Assembly (NCBI GenBank): GCA_934045075.1
Contig: OW203747.1
Span: 11,117,692-11,181,691, forward strand
Origin: Yponomeuta sedellus
Taxonomy: Eukaryota; Arthropoda; Insecta; Lepidoptera; Yponomeutidae
Reading direction: 5' to 3'
Length of the DNA: 64,000 nt
Shown: positions 47,932-58,363 of the stretch, in pieces
Layout of the letters: each line of letters begins with the position of its first letter
Numbering within the stretch: position 1 is the first letter of the stretch
Notes under the pieces: model-generated
Told to the model about the DNA's origin: nothing
Seen by the model: the letters and a program-made list of their open reading frames with translations, nothing else
The model's database searches: none
Program-made: the position numbers and the translations under genes

Positions 47932-48083
47932 CCCTCCTATTACGTAGCACTCCACTCTATCGAGTGAAGCATTTAGACGAATTCTAAGTTTCAAAAAATG
48001 TATGCATTTGACAGCCAGAGTAGCTTAAAAAAAGTAAAAATCAACGTCACGCAACTCAGTGGAGACTTACGTAATAATGCCCC
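47932..48083. mobile_element. MITE family F, complete (152 bp)
   Basis: ccctcctattacgtagcac at the left and gacttacgtaataatgcccc at the right. Same internal order as 33725-33877 but reversed. The flanks (gggcgcgttccag | tgatgtgcaaaac) resemble the uninterrupted sequence at 43213-43238, giving an approximate empty site. Confidence 0.75.
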
Positions 48084-48465
48084 TGATGTGCAAAACTTTA
48101 TTCATTTGTTTCATCTAAGAAAAAAAAAATCTGATGGAATTGAAATAGGTTAGGTGTAGACGTGACCAAAACTAATCTCTTCCGTTTATAAACTTGAATC
48201 GATTATTTTAGAAAGAAGTACCGAATGTGCGGTAAAAACCTCAACCAACGTTTACCCCTGGAGTTTGTTTGATCGCGAGTTTATTACTCTCAAATGCTCT
48301 CCATTCCAGAGAGCGGGAGAGGCCACATGCTGCCACCGATATTAAATACCTACACCGTGTTATTTTGGTCGGCCTAAAGCGGTGGGGTTGTTTTTAAAGT
48401 GAGCAATTCCTGACACACGTCCTACGCCCGGTTTCTCGTTGCCAATCTATTGTTGACAGCTGTCA

Positions 48466-49003
48466 AACCGCGTTTTCACAGTATTAGTGCACTCGGACCG
48501 AGTGCGCCGTCCGAGTAAACTAATGCATCTGATTGCCTATTTTGGTGTTTAAAAACCTATTTAGAGGCTAAAAATTTCACCCATGCCGGGATTCAAACCC
48601 GCAACCTCTGGCTATCCGTGCCAGCGCTCTACCAATTGAGCCAATGGGCGACTTACCGGCATCAGTGAAATTTCGAACCTCTTTACACTATTCTCTGTAT
48701 GACGTACAGGCAGCGACATTTGGCTTAAGCAAATTGCATCACTTACAGCCCCGACTACCTACTTTGCAGTTAGGTTTTACATCGGAATGATATCACTGTA
48801 CCCACATGATTATACTATTTTTATTTTTAAAGCACTAACCCGTGCTAAGGACAAATTTAAAAACCTATTTAGAGACTAAAATTTATTTAAAAATTTCTAA
48901 AAATTTATTTTGGTGTTGTCACGAAAAACCGTCCAATCAGAAGCATTATTAGTTTACTCGGATGGCGCACTTGGACCGAGCGCAAAGACCGTGAAAACCT
49001 GCC
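48466..49003. mobile_element. TIR element carrying an inserted SINE-C
   Basis: Left arm ccgcgttttcacag ... cactcggaccgagtgcgcc ... gagtaaactaatgcat. The right arm is its inverse (agtttactcggatggcgcac, cttggaccgagcgc, gaccgtgaaaacctg). Arms are about 70 bp with mismatches. A related single arm is seen at 11201-11240 (gccgcgttttcacgatctta). Confidence 0.7.
48550..48905 (-). mobile_element. SINE-C, antisense 1.2-unit copy inside a TIR element
   Basis: Antisense tail, head (box B complement mutated, gggattcaaacccgc), 5' body, then second tail. tattttggtgtt is duplicated at 48538-48549 and 48906-48917. Ends in degenerate aaatttatttaaaaatttc filler. Confidence 0.85.
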
Positions 49004-49774
49004 TTCAGTTGACCAAAGTGCATAGAAAAAATACTGACAGCTAAAGTTAACATTCGATTAGCAGATTGTTAGCGTAAGAGAAACCGAGGGTGAGTGTTTA
49101 GCAACGACTTCTCTCTGTGACTATTTCACAGATAAATAACTGCCTGCACGGTCTTATTTTCGTCGAAAGGTTAGTTTTAACTCTATGTAGGTAATTGAAT
49201 TTATTGATGTCGCGCAAACATAAATAAAATACATAATCTTAAAATAGCATTTTTAGAACAATCTCTTAAAGCAAACAAATGTTTTTTTTTTTCTAGTGAA
49301 ATCTCCAAAACAAAGTCATTATTAGGTACACGCTAGAATCTTTAATTATTCAATGAGTTGACATGTTATTATTTTACTTCATTTTAATTTCAATATTCAA
49401 TTTTGTATAGCTTATGACATTTCTAATTTTCAAATAATTTAAATACTTCTTAATAATATGACATTTCTTGGGTGTAGGTTTTATATGTACAAAAAAAAAA
49501 ATATAACAACCCGACTAAAAATATATTTGTACGCCTTTATGGCAGGACATAGCGATATGCAACCTGACTGAACACCAAATAAATGTAAAAATGTACCTAT
49601 GATCCACAAATAAATGCTTTCTGCTTCTGCTTCAATTAATTCTGGCCATTTGTATGCCGATTGAGGCCACTTATTTTTTACTATTTAATTTATTTAGTAT
49701 ATTTTACAACATAAATTACAACATAAAATTTCGGAGAAGGCGCAATTACAGATACAAATTGTCACTTAGACCAA
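49004..49774. other. No recognised feature
   Basis: AT-rich, nothing supportable. Confidence 0.4.
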
Positions 49775-49862
49775 TCGTACCGCGGCCTCCAGCGAGTATC
49801 GAACCCGAGACCGTTTTGGCAGTAAGGCGCGTTCCCATTAAACCAACGAGGCACCGAGCAGT
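49775..49862 (-). repeat. tRNA-like SINE head fragment
   Basis: Complement of a head: gtatcgaacccgagacc (box B) and ttaaaccaacgaggcac (acceptor/box A side). Body not identified. Confidence 0.45.
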
Positions 49863-50209
49863 ATACTCACCGTACTCTAGTTTTCCATAGCATCGTAAAT
49901 TCGTGGAGCCAAGCGAGCAGTGTACAGAACAGCCGGGAGGCTGCATGGCTGTATACCTACCTCTCTACGTACACAGCAATGTATAGGTGTAGGCACTTGA
50001 GCGAGAGTTTGCCGCGTACTTGTAATTGTGAATAGATATAGCGGCTGGGCTATTCTGGTGTTTCTTAGTTTTCCTGCGGGGTGAAGGAAAACATCGTGGG
50101 GAAAACTGAGTGTCTGGGATTTTACCTAGTTAGATAGATATCTAGTCCGGTGACTGTTTTCTGTATCAATTTATTGGCAAAAAAATATTAATACGTCTAT
50201 AGACAGTTG

Positions 50210-50575
50210 AAGCGCTCGTGCTCTAGTGGAACCGAGTGATTGAAATCAATCAATAAGGTTAAACAACAACAGGCACAGTCAAGTGCTGGATGGGTGACCG
50301 TCCCGTGACTATAGCTAGTGGGATTTTTTCCGAGCGCGTCCGTGCTTCGCAAGGCACATTAAGCCGTTGGTGCCGGCTGTCATGTAATGGCAGTCGTTAA
50401 GCCATGTCAGAGGCCTGATGGGCGGCTTCATAACTTCTCACAGTAAGGCCCTCCACGGTCTTACAATCCTCCACCAACCTGGACTTGGCCCCTGTGGTGG
50501 AGTACGGCCTAACCTTACTGCGTTATATTAAGAAACCCGTACTCCAGCAGTAGGGACATACTCGTACAAATGGTT
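50210..50575 (+). mobile_element. 5S-derived SINE, full length
   Basis: aagcgctcgtgctctagtgg, aggttaaacaacaacaggca, gatgggtgaccgtcccgtga, then body and 3' part with cagcagtagggacatac. The 3' region is more diverged than in other copies. A family J scrap (gtgaaggaaaacatcgtggg) precedes it at 50085-50105. Confidence 0.82.
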
Positions 50576-51268
50576 GATACTATTAACAGACAGTAGATTT
50601 TTGACGCGTTCACACGCGAAACGTCGGAGGACCCAGGGTAAAGTAACATGAAATGATACTATTATATTAACCTGTTTCCTTCACGATAGTTTTGTTATGT
50701 TTTGTTTTTCATGTATTTTGCTTGTTTACGTAAGTTTACTTTGTATTTCCGTGGCCATATGAACTAATGTCTTCTTTCTTCTTCTTTCTTTCTTTACCAT
50801 AATTATCACCTAAGTATGTTTATATTTCTTTATTTTAGTCACTTTTAAAATTTAATAGTGTACTATGATTTAATCATAGTTTGAAATTACGCCAACCATC
50901 TAAGTAGATTCTTTTAGATTTTCACTGGCTACGTCACCTTGGATGAAATAATACTACTGATATATTTTACCTACTTGAAAATTATCTCCTTTCCGTTTTA
51001 TTCTTCATCAGTCAGTATTCTACAGTATTTTAACATAAACACAGTGTTTTGTTGTCATATACATATTTTATGTTTATCGCAGGAATCTCCCAAATTTTAA
51101 TTTTGCCTGGTGGCACCTATCTTGTGGCTTTGCTTTTGCTTTTTAACATCCCATTTGGAGCGGAGAGCAAGAGATAGGGGTGATTAAAATATGTCAGTTT
51201 AAAATCTTAAATAAGTATGTTTTCCCGCAGCACACAGCTTTGCATTTTAAAAGTGTCAATTGTTGAGA
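50576..51268. other. No recognised gene
   Basis: Contains an irregular cttctttctttc tract near 50775-50800. Otherwise nothing supportable. Confidence 0.4.
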
Positions 51269-51281
51269 AACAAAACAAATT

Positions 51282-51813
51282 TAAAAACCTATTTAGAGGC
51301 TAAAAATTTCACCCATGCCGGGATTCGAACCCGCAACCTCTGGCTATCCGTACCAGCGCTCTACCAATTGAGCCAATGGGCGACTCACGGCATCAGTGAA
51401 ATTTCGAACCTCTTTACAATATTCTCTGTATTACGTACAGGCAGCGACATCTGACTTAAGCAAATTGCATTACTTACAGCCCCGACTACCTACTTTGCAG
51501 TTAGGTTTTAACATCGGAACGATATCACTGTACCCACATGATTACACTATTTTTATTTTTAATGCACTAACCCGTGCTAAGGAACAAATTTAAAAACCTA
51601 TTTAGAGGCTAAAAATTTCACCCATGCCGGGATTCGAACCCGTGAAATTTCACTGATGCCGTGAGTCACCCATTGGCTCAATTGGTAGAGCGCTGGTACG
51701 GATAGCCAGAGGTTGCGGGTTCGAATCCCGGCATGGGTGAAATTTTTAGCCTCTAAATAGGTTTTTAAATTTGTCCTTAGCACGGGTTAGTGCATTAAAC
51801 ATAAAAATAGTGT
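51282..51813. mobile_element. SINE-C, palindromic copy with 13-bp TSD
   Basis: Antisense tail, head, 5' body, tail and partial head. A junction near ttcgaacccg|tgaaatttcact follows, then sense end of 5' body, head (cattggctcaattggtagag) and full tail ending aaaaatagtgt. aacaaaacaaatt is duplicated at 51269-51281 and 51814-51826. The antisense unit appears identical to the arms at 32731-33456, implying recent activity. Confidence 0.9.
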
Positions 51814-51919
51814 AACAAAACAAATTCCAAACAAAACTTTTACTTTTTCTGTTTACTTTTTACATGGTCCTAAGCTGGGTTGTTTTGTGGTAACAACACT
51901 GAGGCTATTTGCACAATTA

Positions 51920-52008
51920 AAACACTGCGGCCTCCGGTGGAAATCGAACCCCTGACCTCCGCTTCGTCAGTCAAGCCCGTCAACCGCTAGACCAACGGGG
52001 CAGTTTTC
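51920..52008 (-). repeat. tRNA-like SINE head
   Basis: The complement reads tggtctagcggttgacgg (box A-like, tRNA-Glu/Asp style) and ggggttcgatttccacc (box B). Acceptor-like ends are present. No body recognised, so the SINE family is undetermined. Confidence 0.5.
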
Positions 52009-52089
52009 TTAATTTGTTAACTTTTTTGTGTGTTACTGTTGTTGCAAATAAATTATTTCTTTCTGTTTCTAAGATGTTGTGCGTATCTA

Positions 52090-52285
52090 TAATATAAAAT
52101 GAATCCCCGAATGTGTTGGTAAGCGCAAATCTCGAGAGCAGCTGAACCGATTTCGCTTATTCTTTTTTTAGAATATTCCTTGAAGTACGAGGATGGTTCT
52201 TATGGAGAGAAAAATAAAAAATAAAATTATTGAATCGCCTGTTAGGCGGTACGAAGTACGTTGGGTCGGCTAGTTTATAATATAA
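52090..52285 (+). repeat. Widespread insect interspersed repeat
   Basis: tctcgagagcagctgaaccg, gatttcgcttattctttttt, gtacgaggatggttcttatg and gcggtacgaagtacgttggg with gtcggctagtttataatat at the end. I recognise this as an abundant insect repeat ending in the complement of 'actagccgaccc' but do not assign a class. Confidence 0.5.
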
Positions 52286-52946
52286 TTCTTTTATTCCAAA
52301 GAACAATAGAGCTCAGAGCTTTATATTACATTAATTATTAGATTTATAGAAAAAAAAACAGCAGAGACACGTGTTTACCCGTACTTTTTCTCTCAAAGTG
52401 AGTACTCATAATTTTCATCTAATCTCCTAAACTTGGTTACCAGTAATTCAATTTCCATCGAAACCAAAACTTTTCAGAATAGCCACCCCTGCGCCAGCGG
52501 GTGGCGGGGTGAAGCGTGCGGGGCGAAGATAAGCGGCTTAACTCGGGGACAGACAGAGACAGCCCCATACCACCCTCGCGGAGAACTGAATGAGACAGAG
52601 CTACATCTCTATGTACAGCTGTTGACGCAACTGCGTGCGTTTCGAGTTTTCATTTTCGAATTTAGAATGACTGAAGCATGCCAGTAGTCCAAATAATTTA
52701 CAGCTTTGCTTCTGTAGTATATAGGGTGGAGTTTTGCGTGTCAGCAAGGTGGTAGGTGTTGCGTTTGGTGTTGCCACAGTGAAATAAAAATACATTTTCC
52801 TGGCGATATCTACGGCGGTACAACTAAAGTTCGTCGTTGTAATGGGTGCTCTGCTATAGATATATTTTATTACTGTATCCGTCTAGATGGAAAAATAGGC
52901 AGTATAGCTCGGGAAACTGTACAGTCAGACAAAGAAGTGAAATAAC
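52286..52946. other. No recognised gene
   Basis: A GC-rich patch at 52485-52590 (tgcgccagcgggtggcgggg) is open on the plus strand, but no domain or splice support is seen. Confidence 0.35.
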
Positions 52947-53193
52947 GGCCTCGGTGGCGCAGCGGTTTAGCACGCTGACTGTAAAACGGAAGGTCTCGGG
53001 TTCGATCCCCGGCCGGGTCAAACTAGGAAACGAACTTTTCTAGTGTGTCTCGGGTCTTGGATGTTATCTATGTATTTATTGTATTAAATCTATCGTCTAG
53101 TTAGCACCTATAACACAAGTCATTTAGTTGTACTTAGTATAGGGCTAACGAGATCTGTGTAATATGTCAGTAAATATTTATTATTATTATTAT
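52947..53193 (+). mobile_element. SINE-D, full length
   Basis: Head ggcctcggtggcgcagcgg, actgtaaaacggaaggtctc, ggttcgatccccggccgggt; body and (ATT)n tail as in 29859-30111. Confidence 0.85.
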
Positions 53194-53224
53194 AAGCCCA
53201 TTATGTTTTTGTCTTTTGCATGCG

Positions 53225-53355
53225 ATGCGGAACATCGGTTTCTCAATCGGGAGGTTGTAGGTTCGAATCCCGGCATGTACCAATCAGTGAGTTTGTATTC
53301 TAAGTTTATTTTACACACAGCAATACTAACTTGGAATACAAACTCACTGATGCCT
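53225..53355. repeat. tRNA-like box B fragment with inverted repeat
   Basis: gttgtaggttcgaatcccgg and catgtacca (SINE-like head end) is followed by an inverted repeat: atcagtgagtttgtattc with gaatacaaactcactgat. Confidence 0.5.
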
Positions 53356-53394
53356 AGATGATGTTTCGGCCTAGAGAATAGCACCAACCCAATT

Positions 53395-53607
53395 CATCCC
53401 GGGGGTGTCGTAAAAGGCGACTAAGGGACACAAGCCGGGGAGTAGGCAGCAGCAGTAGAATTCCACCGAACTGCGATCCCAACCCGCATGCCCAGCGTGG
53501 GGATTATGGGCATTACCCCCCAATGATGGCACAACCTTGCGCTATGGCGCTCATTAGGGGAGGGCTATGTCCAGCAGTGGACTAATGTACCCTGAAGAAG
53601 TATTCTA
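53395..53607 (+). repeat. Family P retroposon 3' end, long copy
   Basis: Sense: cccgggggtgtcgtaaaagg, cgactaagggacacaagcc, gaactgcgatcccaacccgc, gcccagcgtggggattatgg, gctatggcgctcattagggg, gggctatgtccagcagtgg, ctgaagaag. The spacing between the conserved parts differs from 39223-39423, so this may be a SINE using the LINE's 3' end. Confidence 0.65.
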
Positions 53608-53636
53608 AGTTATGTACAAGGTTATAGGTTTGTAGG

Positions 53637-53822
53637 TAGCAGCAATACCACTCGCTAATCTGAAGGATAACATCTTGAGGAAACCTCAGTGTCTGAGGTG
53701 TTCAAATGCCTCGGCGCTGGAAATCAGCAATCGGTGGGCACGCGTGGTAATTAGACCCGCACTCTCTGTCCGAGAGAAGTTAGGTGCCCTGCAGTGGGAC
53801 GAAGGCACATAGGTTACATGAA
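53637..53822 (+). repeat. Family J retroposon 3' end
   Basis: ctgaaggataacatcttgag, gtgtctgaggtgttcaaatg, gtgggcacgcgtggtaatta, gccctgcagtgggacg. Confidence 0.7.
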
Positions 53823-53884
53823 GAAAGCTTTTGCTTACATGCATGTAAACAAACCGTTGATAATAATAGACATAACATAACATT

Positions 53885-54020
53885 TAAGTTAAGATAAGAT
53901 AAGAATATTCTTTATTGTACACTGGAAAAACAACAAATATACAAAACAATTGCAAATATACATAGTACAATTGGCGGCCTCATTGCTAAAAGCAATTACT
54001 TCCAGACAACCTTACGATGG
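53885..54020 (-). repeat. Family L retroposon 3' end
   Basis: Antisense: aagataagataagaatattc, tttattgtacactgg, attggcggcctcattgctaa, cttccagacaaccttacgat. An opposite-strand copy lies about 0.9 kb downstream (54785-54990). Confidence 0.7.
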
Positions 54021-54169
54021 AGAGTTGCTGACATATATATCTTATAATAAAGTTCTACCCAAGACGAGGAAAGTAATAACACCTATACACAAGAGGACAA
54101 AATTTTAATGAATATACTAATGAATGAACATACTTAAAACTTCTTCTTTTTCTTTTCGTGTCAGGAATT

Positions 54170-54262
54170 TGAGCAGTTTATATTTTTCCTGCCCAATAGG
54201 TGGCCACTGCAATTGCAGCAGCGTTGGCCTCTGTTAGGTCCTCCAGAGTGCAGGTGTGAGGG
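54170..54262 (-). pseudogene. Retroelement ORF C-terminal fragment
   Basis: Minus frame with CQLCPHTCTLEDL, then TEANAAAIAVATYWAGKI and stop. Protein-like, and of a form I associate with retroelement C-termini in Lepidoptera, but the family is not certain. Confidence 0.35.
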
Positions 54263-54279
54263 CACAATTGGCATTGGAG

Positions 54280-54497
54280 CAGGTATTTATTTATTCGTCC
54301 ATATTTACATACTGGTACATACATTGCTTCTAGCCTCACACTAGGATACCCCGTGTCGCGGGTACCAGAAACAACGACATCACAAACATGTACCTAAACA
54401 TCCAAGACCTGGAATTTTTATTCCCCAGCCGGGGATCGAACCCGTGGCCCTTTCGCATGGTAGGCAGACGCGCTACCGCTGCGCCATAGAGGTCGTC
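54280..54497 (-). mobile_element. SINE-H copy
   Basis: Antisense tRNA-derived SINE: ttacatactggtacatacat, ggataccccgtgtcgcgggt, aacaacgacatcacaaacat, gccggggatcgaacccgtgg, cgcgctaccgctgcgccata. Sense head: tggcgcagcgg (box A) and ggttcgatccc (box B). Confidence 0.8.
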
Positions 54498-54784
54498 ATC
54501 AGTGACAAATCGTGAATACAAGATAAGTAGGTACCTATAGGTATTATTTATTGCACATCAAAAAACAAAAATACAGAAATAAAATTTTGCAAAACAATTT
54601 GACCCTAAAAGAAATTGCATAAGTATATCACAAGCAAATTGAAAAGAAACCACTGTGCTTACATTTCCAATTACATTTGTCCTCTTGTGTAGAACTTTAT
54701 TATAAGATTTATATATGTATGTTTATAATAAATTTTAAGTTTATATAAGTAACGGTATATAGGTACCTAAGTGTATTATTACTA

Positions 54785-54990
54785 AGTATAAGTTTGTATC
54801 AATATTCTAATTTGCACTGGCCACCCGTCTTTCTAATTTCCTTCAGTAAATTTCCATCGTACATTTGTCTGGAAGAAATTGCTTTTAGCAATGAGGCCGC
54901 CAGTTGTACTATATATATTTGTAATTATGTTGTAGGTATTTGTTATTTTTCCAGTGTACAATAAAGAATATTCTTATTTTATCTTATCTT
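54785..54990 (+). repeat. Family L retroposon 3' end, best copy
   Basis: ctaatttgcactggccaccc, gtctggaagaaattgctttt, ccagtgtacaataaagaata, then ttattttatcttatctta: aataaa followed by a TATCT-type tail. Confidence 0.7.
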
Positions 54991-54999
54991 ACATTTACA

Positions 55000-55088
55000 A
55001 TTTCAAGCGCTGACGTATTTGAACACCTCAGACACTCAGGTTTGCTCACGACGTTTTTCCGCCACCCTCAGCGAGTGGTATTTCTACT
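55000..55088 (-). repeat. Family J fragment
   Basis: caatttcaagcgctgacgta, gaacacctcagacactcagg, cagcgagtggtatttctac. Confidence 0.6.
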
Positions 55089-55121
55089 GTTAAGTATTCA
55101 TGAGTAGAACTCCGAAAATAA

Positions 55122-55318
55122 AGACGTAGACGTAGCGGTAGCGCGTCTGCCTACCATGCAAGAGGTCCGAGGTTCGAATCCCGGCTGTGAACAAAAAAAA
55201 AGCCCATTTCTTGGATGTTCACATGTTTGTGATGTCGTTGTTTCTGGTTCCCACGACTCAGGGTATCCTAGTGTGTATGTGCTTGTATGTATAAATGTTA
55301 TATTATGTTATAAAGGGT
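55122..55318 (+). mobile_element. SINE-H copy, 5' end clipped
   Basis: gacgtagcggtagcgcgtct, gaggttcgaatcccggctgt, gatgtcgttgtttctggttc, gggtatcctagtgtg, then TATG/TTAT-like tail. Confidence 0.8.
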
Positions 55319-55377
55319 GATTTTTCACACCATGTATAGTATGAAAACATTTTCATGGTAATCTTTTTTCTTTCTTC

Positions 55378-55512
55378 CAGCCTACTGTACGCACGAAAAG
55401 AGAAAATTTACTTTCAAGGATGACTCTCTGCTAATTTAGAGACGAAAATGTGTGACTTGAGAATGATGTTTTTTTACGACCCAAGTAGGTAAATATATCG
55501 TAGTATAATTAG
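55378..55512. other. Unassigned spacer with a strong acceptor-like site
   Basis: tttttctttcttccag at about 55365-55380 is a good splice-acceptor match. The following frame reads YCTHEKRKFTFKDDSLLI then stop. See rejected items. Confidence 0.25.
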
Positions 55513-55709
55513 ACGACCTCTGTGGCGTAGCGGTAGCGCGTCTGCCTACAAATTCAAGAGGTCCCGGGTTCGAATCCCGGCTGGGGACAAAAAAAAACCT
55601 CAGGTCTTGGATGTTTACATGTTTGTGATGTCGTTGTTTCTGATTCCCGCGACACAGGGTATCCTAGTATGGGGCCAGAAGCAATGTATGTAAATGTTAT
55701 GTTATGTCT
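55513..55709 (+). mobile_element. SINE-H copy
   Basis: gacctctgtggcgtagcggt, gtcccgggttcgaatcccgg, gatgtttacatgtttgtgat, gacacagggtatcctagtat. Lies 200 bp from the previous copy in the same orientation. Confidence 0.85.
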
Positions 55710-55797
55710 GACAGGTCGTGGTCTCCAGAACCTTTGCACCCCATCGACCATCGGTTCTTCGGTATATGACCAGCCCACTGCCACAGCTTGCTAATCT
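55710..55797 (-). pseudogene. Family P-type LINE ORF fragment
   Basis: The minus strand carries WQWAGHIPKNRW and, in the adjacent frame, EEPMVDGVQRFWRPRPV, corresponding to the QWAGHI..R.DGRW..K.LEWRPR stretch just upstream of GRPxTRW in the full ORF. Frameshifted. Confidence 0.5.
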
Positions 55798-55887
55798 AAG
55801 CTTGTTTATTCGCTACCACCGCGGTTTGAAATAGATAGATCGATAACATCACTAGATTGCATCACTAGAAAAAAAATACAAACATGA

Positions 55888-56405
55888 TGTCAAACGCCTC
55901 AGAAACGCAGGTTTTCCCACGAAAGTTTTCTACAGTTGTATACCTTCGATATGCTTCTAAAACGGTTTTCCTACGAAGCTTTCCCACCGCTGTATACCTG
56001 CGATGTGCCTTCGAAACACCGGGTTTTCCCACGAAGGTTTTCCACCGCTGTATACCTCCTATATGCCTCCGAAACGCAGGTTTACCCACGAAGGTTTTCC
56101 ACAGCTGTATATCTCTGATATGCTTCCGAAACGCAGGTTTACCCACGAAGTTTTTTCACAGCTGTATACCACCGGTATGCTTCCGAAACGCAGGTTTACC
56201 CACGAAAGTTTTCCACCGCTTTATACCTCCGATATGCCTCAGAAACGCAGGTTTTCCCACGAAGGTCTTCCACCGCTGTATACTTCCGATATGCCTCCGA
56301 CACGCCTTTTTTCCACGAAGGCTTTCCACAGCTGTATACCTCCGATATGCCTCCGAAATGCCGGTTTATCCACAAAGGTTTTCCACAACAACTGTATACC
56401 TCAGA
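55888..56405. repeat. 57-bp minisatellite, about nine units
   Basis: Unit: cgatatgcctccgaaacgca, ggttttcccacgaaggtttt, ccaccgctgtatacctc. Units vary by a few bases and small indels. Because 57 is divisible by three, long frames run through it on both strands (ICLRNAGFPTKVFHRCIPP; GKPAFRKHIRDIQLWKTF), which does not imply a gene. A further unit appears at 56792-56840 beyond a SINE-G, so the array was larger before that insertion. Confidence 0.9.
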
Positions 56406-56407
56406 CA

Positions 56408-56783
56408 GCGGTGGTAGCTCAGTGGGTAAAACAATGGACTCGCAAGCGAGAGACCCAAGTTCGATCTACAGTGCTGGCGTGTACCATGCACTTTGTTTAA
56501 TTTCAAAGTTACGTACATTTGCGAATTTGTAGTCGCAATACCTCACGCTAACATATAAAGTGAAGGAAAAAATCGTGATGAAATCCGCGGCTTGGTTGGC
56601 TTGGTTAGTCTTTGTTACCTCTGGGTTAGGCCGACTAAGCTGTCGTGACGGTATAGGTGCTGGGAAAGCCTATGCCATATATAAAACCATGTCCCAGGCA
56701 CTACAGCATCCGAGTGGTCCCTTCACTCTACTGGTATGAGTGAGGATATCACTGGACGCTGTATAAATCATCTCATTACGAAG
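56408..56783 (+). mobile_element. SINE-G, full length, inserted in the 57-bp minisatellite
   Basis: Sense head: ggtggtagctcagtgggtaa, ggactcgcaagcgagagacc, aagttcgatctac (box B slightly decayed). The body has gtgaaggaaaaaatcgtgat, ggccgactaagctgtcgtga, gtcccaggcactacagcatc and ends ctgtataaatcatctcatta + cgaag. Confidence 0.83.
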
Positions 56784-56869
56784 CCGCAAAATCTCCGACA
56801 TGCTTCCGAAACGCAGGTTTTTCCTCGAAGGTTTTCCTCACAGGAGTCAGCACAAAAACAAACCCACAT

Positions 56870-57002
56870 TGCCCTGTAAGTCACTAAGTCATTAACCCCG
56901 GAGCGAGCGCCTCGGGTGAGCGTGGAAAGCTTCAAGCGGGCTTCTGTCATCGAACCCCCGTATCAGGTTGCGACAACCACTGTGCTATCGGTTCTCCAGT
57001 GA
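56870..57002 (-). repeat. tRNA-like SINE fragment
   Basis: The complement reads gagaaccgatagcacagtgg (box A-like) and gggggttcgatgacag (box B-like). No family assigned. Confidence 0.45.
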
Positions 57003-57084
57003 CGGTATCCAATTTTAAAGCGCTAGCCGGTCCTAAATAGCGCCACCAATGGAATAAAATCATAACTTGCTTTATAATTATATT

Positions 57085-57352
57085 CATTTTAATGCACTAA
57101 CCCGTGCTAAGGACAATTTAAAAAACCTACTTAGAGGCTAAAATTCCACCCATGCCGGGACTCGAACCCGCGACCTCTGGCTAACCGTGCCAACGCTCTC
57201 CCAACTGAGCTAACGGGCGACATACCGGCATCAGTGAAATTTCGAACCTCTTAACAATACTCTTTGTATTACCTACAGGCAGCGACATCTGGCTGAAGTA
57301 ATTTGCATCACTTGCATTGCAGCCCCGAGTACCTTACTTTACAGTGAGGTTA
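57085..57352 (-). mobile_element. SINE-C, single antisense unit
   Basis: Antisense tail (atgcactaacccgtgctaag), head (gggactcgaacccgcgacct ... caactgagctaacggg) and 5' body (cagcgacatctggctgaagt) in one simple copy, diverged from the palindromic copies, so probably older. Confidence 0.82.
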
Positions 57353-57535
57353 CTTTGTTTTTGAATCTCAACAACTACTATTTTAGAACCTAGGATCGCT
57401 ACTAGGTATAAAACTCTCTATAATTCCTTCTATTCGATGCTAACAAGCGCCACCAATGGAAAGCATTCATATCTTCTTTTCTAAACGCAATAGAGTTATC
57501 CAGTATCTATGTAGTATTATATTATTATAGTATTG

Positions 57536-57880
57536 TGAAGCGTTCGTGGCCTAGTCGAACCGAGTGATTGGGATCAACCACTTGAGTTAAGCAACAACAG
57601 GCGCGGTTAGGTGCAGGATGGTTGACCGTCCTGTGACTACCGCTAGTGGCATTTTTCCGAGCGCTTCCGTGCTTCGCAAGGCACGTTAAGCCGAGCAGTG
57701 GGCGCCGGCTGTCATGTAATGGCAGTCGTTAAGCCATGTCAGAGGCCTTATGGGCGGCTTGATAACTTCTTACAGTCCTCCACCAACCTGGACTTGGCCC
57801 CCGTGGTGGAGTATGGCCTAACCTTCCTGCGATGCAGGAAGAGACCTGTGCCCCAGCAGTGGGGACATACAGGGTTAATT
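57536..57880 (+). mobile_element. 5S-derived SINE, full length
   Basis: gttcgtggcctagtcgaacc, gagttaagcaacaacaggcg, cggttaggtgcaggatgg (closest match to the 5S sequence CGGTTAGTAC..GGATGG), then body with a small deletion near cttacagtcctccacc and a 3' part ending gggacatacagggtt. Confidence 0.87.
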
Positions 57881-58028
57881 GCAATTGAAAAAAACATACC
57901 TAGATACTGGATAACTCTATTGAACTATGGTGGTAGGATTAACATTAAAGTGTCAAGTGTTATTGTACCGAAATACACTAACAGAATCGAGACTCGGGTG
58001 AAGCGACGACTTTCTCAAAGCGAAGGGC

Positions 58029-58117
58029 AGTGACTGGAAGAGGAGAGCCGAAGATCGGGCTCTGTGGCGTGTCTTGGGAGAGGCCTATGTCCAGCAGTGG
58101 GCTGGCACCGGCTGATT
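58029..58117 (+). pseudogene. RTE-like LINE, RT C-terminal fragment
   Basis: Frame SDWKRRAEDRALWRVLGEAY followed by VQQWAGTG and stop, then gattatgatgataatgg, the usual GAT-repeat 3' end. It is closely related to the family P tail but ends differently. Confidence 0.7.
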
Positions 58118-58363
58118 ATGATGATAATGGGCCTGGCAGCTCAGCTCAGACTGTGCACCTTCACCTTTAGCGGATTATCACTGCTACGCGTACTTCTAGG
58201 GTGGCGTTTTCAGCATTTTTCTGGCACGACAAGTGATTCTCCAACGTCCTTAGGGCAAAACTAAATGACTGATGATATTAATAAGAATCTTTATTGTCAC
58301 AAAACACATACATAACAAAATTACATCATGTTACAATATAGTAAGACGTTACATACATTTTCG

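Noticed and set aside
55381..55438. Terminal exon after tttctttcttccag
   Set aside because: Acceptor is good but the 18-residue frame has no recognisable homology and no polyadenylation signal nearby.
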